A DNA stretch of 64,000 nucleotides, from the NCBI GenBank assembly GCA_028622995.1, contig JAJQJQ010000050.1, positions 1,674,001 to 1,738,000 of the forward strand. The letters run 5' to 3'. Below are positions 35,511 through 45,664 of this stretch, piece after piece. The number at the start of each line of letters is the position of its first letter. Position 1 is the first letter of the stretch. A program made the position numbers and the translations under genes. Under the pieces are notes generated by a model. The model was not told the DNA's origin. It made no database searches and worked only from the letters and a program-made list of their open reading frames with translations. Source of the DNA: Panagrolaimus kolymaensis (lineage: Eukaryota > Nematoda > Chromadorea > Rhabditida > Panagrolaimidae).

Positions 35511-37253
35511 TTAGACATTTGTAACAAAAACTGAACCAATTTTCAATAGCTTACAAGCTTCTTTGAGTCCATTTTGAATCCGTTTCTTTTCTTCATTGGT
35601 AAAATCATTGAAAAGACAAAATCCAAGTTCTTTAGGTTTCTTTCCAGTTTCTTTCTTGATTGCCTTGATATGATGTTTCAAGAGAAGAGCCACCATGAAA
35701 ACAGGAGTAGCAACTTTTCGAATTCCCAAAAATGTGTCATGTTCGAGTAAGACAGGATGTTCTGAATTGGAGATTACTTTGAAACCCCATTTTGGATCAA
35801 CTTTGAGATTGTCAGCTGGCATTGAAAGAACTTTGACCAAATCTGAAAGCAATACATATAAACAAAGATAGCATGAAGTTATAAGCATACCATAAACCAC
35901 AAAAGGATCTTTATTTTTAACTTTATTGACATCAGTGACAATAGTAGGTTCTTCTGGTTCAAAGCTAAGATAAAGATCATTTCCATACAAGCCTGAAAAC
36001 AACAAACATGTTAACTGTAGTAAATATGGAGCTAACTTACCGTTCCACTCATTCATGAGCATATAGCCATTTTCATCACGAACACAAATGACAGAAGATT
36101 TATCATAGAAACCAATAACAGGAACATTCAAATTAGGTCGTGATGAAAGATGTTTTGGTAAAGCTTCAATTTCAGGAAGGATGAATGTTTCTTGATACAG
36201 GAATGGAAGCGAGTTTCGATCTACAACTAAAGCAAGCTTGATACGATGTCCTTCTTGTTCTTTGGAAATTAGAGCTTCTCCAGCAGGTTTATAACTTTTA
36301 GAAATAGTGTCAAAATATTTAACCTATAAATTAACGCATAAAGATAAAGGAAACAAAGTAAAAAGACATACACAATATGGCTTATCTGATTTAGGAACAA
36401 TTTGGACTTTTTCAAAAGGTAATTCTTCAAATATTTCAACCGTAATTACAGCTTCTTTAACATCATCCAAATTTGATTCATTTGTAACTACAAGCATATC
36501 CATACAGAAAGGAATAAGTTGGTTATTCCCACGTTCAAATATTGTTTTCCGAACTTGTGGAGCACATCCAGCGATACCTTCAATATCGTTGTTAAAAACT
36601 TTTTTGGATGTAACTACACGAGATTTCAATAACATCGAGAGATCATTATCTTCTGGATCAAAAACGGTAATATATTTAGGATTACATGTACCAAGAATTT
36701 CAGATGCCACATCATTAACATTTTTATTATTGCGATCGATCATTCGAAAACCGATGCAGGAATACCCTTCTTGTTTACGTTGAAGTTCAGAAACAGTAAC
36801 CATTTGAAGTACAGATGAAACATTCAAAATAACATCGCCAAGTTTTGAATCAATTTTAGAAGAAAATACCGTTGACATTATTGAAAGTGTTTTAGAATGA
36901 ACAAGATAAATATGCAATTTTCGTTTTGTAACTTCTTTATAAACCATTTGACGAATTTCTAGATCAGTGACAAAAACCATTTGACGAATCTCTTGATAAG
37001 TGATTTGAGACATATAGTCATAATCAACAAGAAGGAAAATAACAGCTTTGAGATTTTGACAAGTAGAAGAATCAAGAAACTTTGAAAAATCATTAACAGG
37101 TACCTCCATAGATTTCGAAAGTTCTTCAAAATGAGCATCCAAGAAAACAACTTCGAATTTCCCATATCTGATACACGTAATAAGCAAAACTTCGTCTTTC
37201 TTTTCCAATTTCTTAACAGGAAGAGGTGGATGCAATAAGTAATGTTTATCCAT
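35511..37253 (-). CDS. Divergent Hsp70/actin-fold-like protein with apparent lobe permutation (gene A)
   Basis: Four exons in frame (36372-37253, 36041-36323, 35891-35992, 35511-35842) encode 532 residues. I do not recognise a characterised family. The C-terminal third reads like the first lobe of an Hsp70 nucleotide-binding domain. It has an N-strand VPVIGFYDKSSVICVRDENG, a later PFVVYDLVKVLSMP and PKWGFKVISNSE, then KKPKELGFCLFNDFTNEEKK and a last segment KIGSVFVTNV where Hsp70 continues into its EPTAAA strand. The N-terminal half resembles lobe II and the beta domain (DEVLLITCIRYGKFEVVFLD). The phosphate-binding Gly motifs are lost, so ATPase activity is doubtful. The ATG follows TTGTTTCTAG by five bases, a likely trans-splice site. 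The gene at 52762-56074 has the same order. Confidence 0.55.
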
Positions 37254-37588
37254 AGTTGCTAGAAACAATAACGAAATGAAGCAATGTACTTTTCTGTAGA
37301 AAAAAAATCTCTAAAAAAGTTTTTTGAAATAAAATTTTTGTGCTTTTGCAAACAAAAAATGCTTGCTGCTTCAAAGCAAACTATCGTTGTAAGAGGTGAA
37401 GTGGCATTTGAAATATTTTTTTGATGGTCTTTTGTTAAACTCATTTCCTTTTCATTTTTTAGAGATTTTTAAAGCAATTATTGTTTGCGCTTTATTAATT
37501 TTAAATTAATGTATTTATTTTATTTCGGTAAATAAAAAGAGCTTTATCTGCAGAATGAATACAAAAATTAGCAATGAATAATAAAAAG
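37254..37588. other. Intergenic, upstream of gene A
   Basis: Probable promoter of the Hsp70-like gene A. The open frame at 37259-37444 is short and unsupported. The stretch is AT-rich and no other feature was seen. Confidence 0.45.
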
Positions 37589-37902
37589 TTAGTCATTATG
37601 AATGCACCATAAATCTTCAATGGTGTAACCAGGTTTGATTTGTTCTGTAGCAATTCCCAAAGTTTCTGAATAAGGTATTACATGTTTATCTTCCCCTTCA
37701 GCCCTTTCATAAAAATATGCTGCAAAATCATCGATTCGAGTTTGGGGTTGTTTATTATTTTCGTATCATTTTCTTGTTCTGCTCCACAAGTTGCATCTTC
37801 GATTAATTTATTGTTTATTAAAGTATTTAGGAAAAAATCTTGCTGGAGTCGGAGGCAAAAAAAATTAAATAGCGTCACACTTGAGTGCAATCCTGATTCC
37901 AA
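37589..37902 (-). pseudogene. Unrecognised coding fragment with an apparent frameshift
   Basis: On the minus strand, one frame is open from 37902 through EDATCGAEQENDTKIINN. The coding appearance then moves to another frame near 37740 (RIDDFAAYFYERAEGEDKH), continues through VIPYSETLGIATEQIKPGY and ends DLWCIHND with a TAA at 37589-37591. Both halves look like real protein by composition, but no splice pair repairs the join. I do not recognise the family. No upstream exon was found. Confidence 0.35.
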
Positions 37903-38490
37903 ATATATATATTTTAATGTTTTGTTTTTTACGAGAAAATGAATGAATAAACTTTATTTATGCTTTTTTAAGAAAATTTTTTGATTGAGAATTTTCTATC
38001 ATTGCACATGTATTTTTTTGTTAAAAATTTACTGTATTATTGAGAAATTTTTTTGTAAAGTTATTACTTACAAAAAATTTTATTATTAAAAACATGACCA
38101 AACGCATGAACTTTGACGCATTTTATATGTAAATGCTTACTACACATTACTTTTATATTTTAACTTATAAAAAATAAAAAAGCAGCTCATTTTTTTACAG
38201 TATATGTAAAGTAAAATAAGCACTTTTTAAACAAAAAATTTGCAACAAAATTGTTAAATTTCATATTGTATATTCCACGAAGTGTAAGTCAGTCAGGTGT
38301 CTTTTTAACCTAAAATTATTTTTGTAAAATATACATATAAATAATAAATAATTTGAGAGACTGAAATTATTTAGTGCTCTAAAAAAAGAATAAAAAATAA
38401 AATATATTTAAAAAAAATTCTTAAAAATAATTCAAATTCAAAAATTGTTTTTGGCAGCTTAATATTTATTTATTTTTTTGTCCTTAAAAT
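37903..38490. other. Intergenic, upstream of chemoreceptor 1
   Basis: AT-rich, no coding exon. Probably contains the promoter of the chemoreceptor starting at 38491. Confidence 0.45.
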
Positions 38491-39704
38491 ATGCCTACAT
38501 TTCAAGATTTAAAGCATTTATTGGCTTTAATTTACATAATACCTTCATGGATTTTGTATTTGATTGTTTTGTATATAATTTTTTTTAGTTCAGCTAAACA
38601 AAGATTTTCGGCTTCATTTTATTGGTTATTTGCTTTTTCAGCTATAAATAATAATATTGGATGTCTAAGTTATTATATAATTTACAGGTATTTTTTTTTT
38701 TATTTTCTGTACTTCCACAAAATTTTTTTTTAAATATTACCGATTTTTTTTCTTTGCTATTTTTTAGGTTTACAAGCACTCCACTTTTTTATCCTTTATT
38801 GGAAGCATGGCCACAAAAAAGTTTTTGGTATACATTTATTTTTATGGTTTTATATTATTGTACTATGGCAACACCAATATATAATTTAATAATAAATTTT
38901 AATCGAATTACTATTTTTATTTTAAAAAATAGATATGAAATTTTTTGGAAACACAAATTTAAATACTTTCTTGGATTTTGTTTATTGAGTCCAACAATTT
39001 TTGTTTGGAATTTTCCATTTATTGGAATTCAACCCATTAATGGTTCCATAGTTTACATCGTTCCAACAATAACTGATTTTGCGCCATGGTTTCAACGAGG
39101 TCGAAATTACATTATTTTATGTTCCTTTACAACTTCGATAATGCTTTTTTCAAATTTGTATATACTTTATCAAATTATTAAAAGTCGATATTATTCATCG
39201 ACAACACCAAATCAAACAACAAATAATACTACCATCAAACTTTCGTCTCAAGATGTTATGATGTTTTTCTACAGTATATTAACATTTTTAACTGATGCAT
39301 TTAGTTGCTTTCAACAAGTAAAAATATTTTGATTTTAGAATAAAACACAAAAATGCTGGAAACAAAAAAGTTTTTTTCTCAAATAAAATTTTATAAAGTT
39401 TTGTAACTCAAATAATTTTAGTAATAATAAAATTAAAATAAGCTAAAAAATAAATTTTTTTGAATATAATAAACTTTAAATTTAGTATCTCCTTCTAATA
39501 GATCGAATGACATTCCTTAATTTCGTGTTTAATACCCAAATAATCGTCGCAGATTTAATTAATGTTGGTCCAATTTGGTTTATAATTGTTACAAATCAAC
39601 CAATGAGACAAGAAATAAAAAAAAATTTATTTTTGTTTTCATCTCCCATCGAAAGAGTGATACTTGTAAGCGCTGTTTCGAATAATACTGCAAGCCGTAT
39701 ATAG
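38491..39704 (+). CDS. Serpentine chemoreceptor, Srg superfamily (Srv/Srg-like), copy 1
   Basis: Predicted seven-transmembrane G-protein-coupled receptor of nematode sensory neurons. Exons 38491-38687, 38768-39317 and 39486-39704 join in frame to 321 residues. Hydrophobic segments are spaced as in Srg-type receptors: the first begins IYIIPSWILYLIVLYII and another reads ATPIYNLIINFNRITIFI. A conserved FPFIGI-type strand follows, and a final helix PIWFIIVTNQPMR ends close to the C-terminus. The FNR near the end of the third helix sits where rhodopsin-like receptors have their DRY-type motif. The same exon phases and many identical residues are found in the gene at 50891-52061, so the two are recent paralogues. 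Family assignment between Srv, Srg and Sru is uncertain. Confidence 0.75.
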
Positions 39705-39783
39705 AGAAGCGAATATTGGTATTTTTTGATTCAAATGTGAGTGTAACTTTTACAAATGAATTTAATAAGATAAATTTTATAAA

Positions 39784-40053
39784 ATTTTTTAGAATGCGAT
39801 TTAAAAAATAAACTTATTATTTTATATTTTATTTTATAAAATTTCCATCACACATAGCAATTGCTTGGAAAATTTATTTATTACAAAGCTATGTATTCAG
39901 CACAAAAACCAAAATATGTTAATTGAACTTCATTTCTGAGTGAAGACACCAATTTTGTTTTTCAAATGCAATGTATTCTTTAAAATTAATAAAGTGTGTA
40001 TTAGAAAGTTTTTTTTATTAAACTGATCCCATTTGAAAAACGTTTGTGTGAAA
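39784..40053 (+). repeat. Direct repeat copy 1 (270 bp)
   Basis: Near-identical in the same orientation to 44366-44635, 4.6 kb away. Both copies begin TTTTTTAGAATGC and end near AAAACGTTTGTGTGAAA. In the second copy the segment lies directly downstream of the GST stop codon. This copy, downstream of a chemoreceptor, may therefore be a displaced piece of a GST 3' flank. Confidence 0.8.
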
Positions 40054-40674
40054 TAGTAATTTAAAAATAAAAATTTGAAGAAGGAAAAATGTATGTGCAG
40101 AAAATTTCCGATAGGTTATTTTTAAGACATTTTTATTAATAAATATCCCTCATTTTTTAAATTTTTTTTGATGACATAAAAATGAGGATTTGGTGTAGTT
40201 TTATCGAGGTAAAAAAACTTTCGAAAGAAAAAATAAACGTGCACAAGTTTCTTACTTTTTTATCAAGACTAACCACGTCGGAAATGAATACAAGTGCAAA
40301 TGTTTTTGCTATTTATCAAATCGTGGTTAAAGATCAAAAAAATATTTACAGTTTTTACCAACAAACAACAGCTTTTTTTTTTTTGCCTCTGACTCATTTT
40401 CTTCCGTTTTAATGGAACAAGTAAACAATAATTAAAATTTAATCACACTTTTGGTCAAGCTAATCAAAGCTTATCAATAATTTTCTCGATAGAAAAAAAA
40501 ACTGATTTCGTTGGTTAAGAATGACGCAATTCAATGTGGGACAAGGATAAGTGATTTCAATTAATGCTTTATATAAAAGGAAATATAGGGCTGTAAACAA
40601 AAAAAAATATTTCTTTATAATTCTTAAGAAGATTTTAAGAAAATTAATCTTTGGCAGGTATCGATCCGATCGTA
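40054..40674. other. Intergenic, upstream of the GTPase gene
   Basis: AT-rich; the open frame at 40182-40412 has no domain and no splice partner. Probably contains the promoter and leader of the GTPase gene. Confidence 0.45.
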
Positions 40675-43520
40675 ATGGATGATCAATCCGTTGAAGCAAT
40701 TAGAGAATTTATAAAGCGTGAAGAGGCAAATTCATCTTCAGTGAGAATTTTTTTAATCCCATAAATTTATTATTTAATAAGAAAAAATTTCAGATTATTT
40801 TTTTAAATCTTGGTGAATCATGTACATGGAATGCCGACCTGCGATATATCGCTGATATCAATACTATTAATAACATATTTGTTACGATTGGTGCCATAAT
40901 CGATCATGAAACGTTTGAAAGAATTGGAGAATTTAAACTTGGCGGATGTCGTCCACTTGTAATAAAGCTTCCATCAATTGCCGAAAAAAAGATTGTTTTG
41001 GAAGCTGCAAGAGGATATTCAAAAATTCCTGGATGGGAAACAATATCCATTCAAGATTATAACAATTATATGGAAGACAATAGACTTTATCCAAATATAG
41101 CGCATGAGCTAATTGATCAACCACCGGAGCTACTTATTAAAGAAAACCAACAAAAAGGTAAGCTTGACACTGTTAATATTTAAATATAAAAGTTTCTATT
41201 GTTAAAAATTTTTCCTCTTTATTGTTTAAAAATTTAAATAATAAAAAAGAAAAAGCATTTTTTTGAAAGCGTAATGTTTTTCTTTTAGATGGAGCTCCTA
41301 CGCCACCACCTCGCTCATTGCCTCCAAATTTAAAACAAAATGGCAGAAATATTTATTCAGACATTCCCATGAGGGATGAAAAGCATTACATGAAAGAAGA
41401 ATATCAAAATTTTTTTAGGCCTGATTTGGATTACCATCCCTCAATAAATCCAAGAATAGGTTAGTAAAAAAACTATTATGCAAGAAGTTAGTGAATTTTT
41501 TAGGTCCTCCTCCACCTCCTTATGATCAGAGCGTATATCAGCCACAAAAGCAAAGGGAAAATGAATTTTCTTATCCTCATCCATCTCAACCACATCCTGG
41601 CTCTGCTTATTCCCGTAATTATCCAGAGAATTTTAACTTACATATGCCACTTCCAAAAAAAGAAGAACATTTTAAAGGTTATAATTATCCATATCATCCT
41701 AATCCACAGATCCATTTAGAAACTAAAAACATATAAAAAAAATGAATACGTATATTTAAAAGTTTTTAGATTTCATGCCTGGTTTTCAGCAGCCAAATAC
41801 ACCGACACAACCTAATGGAAATGACAACGAACAAAAATTCTTATTATTGACAGAAAAAGTGGATAAACTTGTGAGCGCCGTTGAAAACCTAGCACATCAA
41901 AATCAAAATAAACAACCCTTTGAGCCATCAAATACCGAATATGAGATTGAAAATTCAAGTGATAGTGAAGATGAAGAAGAATATATCCAAGCTGGAAATC
42001 AAAATTCATTCTACAGAGATATGGCTCAAAAAAGTACAAACAAAAAAAAGATTCTAAACATTCTTTTACTTGGTGAGACGGGGGTCGGAAAATCATTATT
42101 GATTAATGGAATTGCAAATTATATGAGCTTTTACTCGTTTGAAGAAGCAGGGAAGGAATCTCCACCACCATGCTTAATTACTTCAAGATTTACACAAAAT
42201 GTAAATGCAAATTTGAATAAAGTGGAAAAGATGGAAGTTCCTATGGAACCAACTCATGGAGAATTAGACCAAAATGAAGTAACTGTAAAGGGTCAATCAG
42301 CCACACAAAATCCAAAAACATATCGATTCAAAACATCCAAATATACTATCAATATTATTGATACACCTGGAATAGGTGACACACGGGGAATTGAAAAGGA
42401 TAAAGAAAATCTCAAAAAAATTCTCGATACTATCAGTAATTACAAAGAACTCCATGCCATTTGTTTCTTATTCAAACCCGATCAATCAAGAGTTACTGAA
42501 AGTTTTCGTTATTGTATAAACGAACTTTTAACTCAATTACACAAAAGTGCAGTCAAAAATATTTTATTCTTATTTACTAATACGCGTGGAACTAATTATA
42601 AGCTTGATTCCAGCCGAGAAACATTGACAGAATTTTTTGCTGAAATAGAAAATGAAAGTGGCTTACAAATTCCATTTGATAAAGAAAGACAATTTTGTGT
42701 GGATAGCGATGCAATTAAATATATTTTTGCTAAGCATAAAGGCGCAAAATTTACAAAAAATGAATCAAAGAAGTATTCCGAAAGTTGGATACATTCAACT
42801 TCAGAGATTAAAAAAATTATAGATTTTGTTGCTCGTCAAATTCCTCATCCAGTAGCGGATACACTTTTAATTCATAAAGCTAGAAAAATTATTTTCTTCT
42901 TGGCTAAACCTTTGGCGGATGGAAATGAACTTCTTGAATCAAACATCATTATGTTGGATGAACGTAAACTAGAACTTCAAAATGCAGCAAGCACGTTAAG
43001 CGAATTAAAAAAGAAGCAACAAATTCCAGAAATCAAATATGAAGTTAAAGAACTTCCATATCCGAAAATGGTTTGTACTAGTAAAAATTGTGTCACAATT
43101 CAACAAGTACCAAATTCGCAATCATTTCAAACCATTTATAAACAAACTTGCCACACTCCGTGTTTTTTGCCTAATGTTGATATGAATAGATTTCCTGAAC
43201 CTAATGTTATGAATTGTGAAATTATGTATGATGGAAAATGTCGAGTATGTGGATGTTTGTGGAGTTCACACATGCATATTCGATTTGATCAATATAAAAT
43301 TTCTGTTGAAGTTGAAGATGAAAGTATTAAAAATGCTATAAAACTTAATGAAGATGCAACAGTAGTCAAACAAAAAATGATAAATGCTTGCGAAAAAACA
43401 ATCACTGAGTTAAAAGACGAACAACAAAAAATTATTCAAACTTCTCTCAAATTTATTAACTTCCTCCAAACTAATGCCATTTTAGCTTTTAATGATTCTT
43501 TTGAAAAATATGTTGAATAA
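40675..43520 (+). CDS. AIG1/septin-type P-loop GTPase with L1 ORF1p-like N-terminal domain and proline-rich linker
   Basis: Exons 40675-40740, 40794-41157, 41289-41459 and 41504-about 41680 lead to the large exon 41767-43520. The last exon carries a G domain: Walker A GETGVGKS (42072-42095), the DTPGIGD switch and a LFTNTRG segment. Further on, CRVCGCLWSSHMH suggests a zinc-binding knot, and the C-terminus is coiled. The family is AIG1/GIMAP-like, of unknown function here. The N-terminal part (FKLGGCRPLVIKLPSIAEKK then VLEAARGYS) resembles the RNA-binding C-terminal domain of L1 ORF1p. A Pro/Tyr/His-rich linker follows. The junction into the last exon is uncertain: frame is kept only if a weak GTTATA donor after HFK is used, otherwise exon 4 ends in a stop at 41734-41736. 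The ORF continues after its TAA (see 43521-43817). Confidence 0.65.
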
Positions 43521-43817
43521 TCAATTGAACAAGCAGAAACATCCACGAAAGCTGGTGGTAAAAGTTCAAAAGTGAATAATCTTAAAAATTTATTAAATGA
43601 ATATAAACAACAGAAAATGTTAATGAATAATGCAGCAACGCCAAATACTTCTGAGAGAAATGAACTTCTACGAATTAATGCTACAGATATTAGACGATTA
43701 AAATGGGAATTATTTAAATTAAAGCATTCAGGTAAAACTTTGAAAATGTTATTTAAAGCGTCTGATCATAGCATTTCTAATGCGCATATTGTTTTAAACT
43801 ATAAACCACCATGGTAA
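43521..43817 (+). pseudogene. In-frame continuation of the GTPase after a stop codon
   Basis: After the TAA at 43518-43520 the same frame stays open for 98 codons to a TAG/TAA at about 43817. It has lysine-rich, helical composition like the preceding coiled coil (EYKQQKMLMNNAATPNTSE, then DIRRLKWELFKLKHSGK). The simplest reading is that the longer protein was ancestral and one nonsense change shortened it; stop readthrough is the alternative. Confidence 0.6.
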
Positions 43818-44365
43818 GAGTCGTGTCCTTGCATACTTAAATATATTAATTTTTTGTGATATTTTAGGTTTAAAAATTCCAAAGACGGAAAATTTTGGTC
43901 ATTTTTTGGTCAACATTAAATGTTTGCGAACAACTGAATCTGACCATTTTTTTAAAGATTTCTTATTTAAACTTTTGATTCATATATTTTTTATGCATGT
44001 AATGATTATAATAAATACAAAAAGTAATATTTATAAATTTGGAGATTATCTACACTTGTTTGCAGCTTCAATCTTTTAAGCTAACTTTCAACTGCCCTGC
44101 TTTTTATTTAAGCTGTGATTAAACCCAAAAAGGTAAAGGAAAATATTGAGTTACATTAAATCACAAGCCTCATATAACTAATTTTTTGTAAAGATGCAAA
44201 CATAAATATTTATTGATTTTTTAAATCTAAAAATCATCATTTTTTCTTTCTCATTCGCCATTGTTGTTGACAAAAGATGTTTTTTAACCTCTATTAAAAA
44301 AGAAGAAAAATATTGAAAAAAAAAACAGATACTTATCAGCGTTTATGTCAGTAATATGAGATAAC
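43818..44365. other. Intergenic, no feature seen
   Basis: AT-rich spacer between the GTPase tail and the repeat next to the GST gene. Confidence 0.5.
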
Positions 44366-44635
44366 ATTTTTTAGAATGCAATTTAAAAAATAAACTTCTT
44401 TTTTTATAATATATTTTATAAACATCTCATCACACATAGCAATTGCTTGGAAAATTTATTTATTACAAAGCTATGTATTCAGCACAAAAACCAAAATATG
44501 TTAATTGAACTTCATTTTTGAGTGAAGACGCCAATTTTGTTTTTCAAATGCAATGTATTCTTTGAAATTAATAAAGTGTGTATTAGAAAGTTTTTTTTAT
44601 TAAACTGATCCCATTTGAAAAACGTTTGTGTGAAA
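44366..44635 (+). repeat. Direct repeat copy 2 (270 bp), GST 3' flank
   Basis: Near-identical to 39784-40053. It ends 12 bp from the stop codon of the minus-strand GST gene, so it is probably its 3' untranslated region and downstream flank. Both copies keep a short minus-strand frame (NFKEYIAFEKQNW then HS and MKFN), of doubtful meaning. Confidence 0.8.
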
Positions 44636-44647
44636 AATATATCCATT

Positions 44648-45322
44648 TCATTCTTTGCGAGATAAATAATATTCTTTTAATTGTGGAAGATTTTTGATTC
44701 GATTGATGTAATCAATAAATTCGGGAAATTTATCTTCAATAAAATTTGGTTGAAATTGTCTAAGAGTAATGAGAAATTCGCTAACATAAAAATCAGCCCA
44801 TGTTAATCCACTTTTAACAAGGAAACCTGAACCACTTTCAGCGAGATATTTTTGATACAAAGAAAGAAAGTATTCGGCTTGAGGAATAAGGATGGTATTT
44901 CGAAGTTCTTCCTGGAAAAATGATTGAATTTTCTTTTTCATAGAAAGAAAAACAAAAAATATTTAAAAAAAACGTACTTCATTTCCTTCTTTCATGCCCC
45001 ATTTAATAACAAACCATGGAATAGTATTATTAAAAAAATCTTTTTGTTGATCCGCAATTGCATCTACTTTGGCTGCCTCTAATTCATCCTTTCCAGCTAA
45101 ACCATATTTTCGAGCTAAATATCGGGCGATGGCATAACTTTCATAAAGTTTATTTCCATCAAATTCCAATACTGGAAGTTTTCCCGTTGGAGTAGTGTGT
45201 TTGATTTCGGGCCATTGATCTTTTTTAATTCGAATATCTTCGAATGGAACATTGGCATATTTGAGAATCAATCGAATTGGTTCTCCTCGAGCTCGACCTT
45301 CAAAAAACATAAGTTTATACAT
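44648..45322 (-). CDS. Glutathione S-transferase, nematode sigma type, with catalytic Tyr replaced by Phe
   Basis: Two exons (44978-45322 and 44648-44911) join in frame to 202 residues, the usual size for nematode sigma GSTs. The N-terminal thioredoxin-fold domain shows GRARGEPIRLILKYANVPFED, here given only in part, with TTPTGKLPVLEFDG (the cis-Pro glutathione-binding loop) and ESYAIARYLARKYGL. The C-terminal all-helical domain has LTWADFYVSE. The first strand reads MYKLMFFEGRAR: the catalytic tyrosine normally in the YF pair is Phe6. This should weaken activation of the glutathione thiol, suggesting a binding or prostaglandin-type role, or a decayed enzyme. The 3' flank is repeated at 39784-40053. 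Confidence 0.9.
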
Positions 45323-45664
45323 ACTTCTTTTTGGAGGCTAAAAAAGTTTTAGTAAATCTGAAAAAAAGAAAGCTGAACTGAAAATTGTTGCTTTTTTTCG
45401 TTTTCTATGTATTTATAAAAGAATGCAAAGTCATCCTTTTTTTCTCTCTCTCTTTCTTTCAGCACACAAAATACATTTTAGTTTGTATGCAAAGCATAAA
45501 TGATAATTGTGTTTTTAAGTCAGTCAATCCAGCTCTTTCTTCTCTTTTTTTGTGATAAAATTTGAGTTTGTTAAACAAAAAACTTAAAAGGTTTTCAAAC
45601 ATAAAATGTTGAAAAAAGAAACTATTGGTCATTAATACAATATAATAAAAACAAAGCAATAAAT
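45323..45664. other. Intergenic, promoter of GST
   Basis: Short AT-rich spacer between the GST start and the stop codon of the FLYWCH-like gene. No other feature recognised. Confidence 0.45.

Noticed and set aside
36307..36783. 158-codon plus-strand frame
   Set aside because: Exact antisense shadow of exon 1 of the Hsp70-like gene A.
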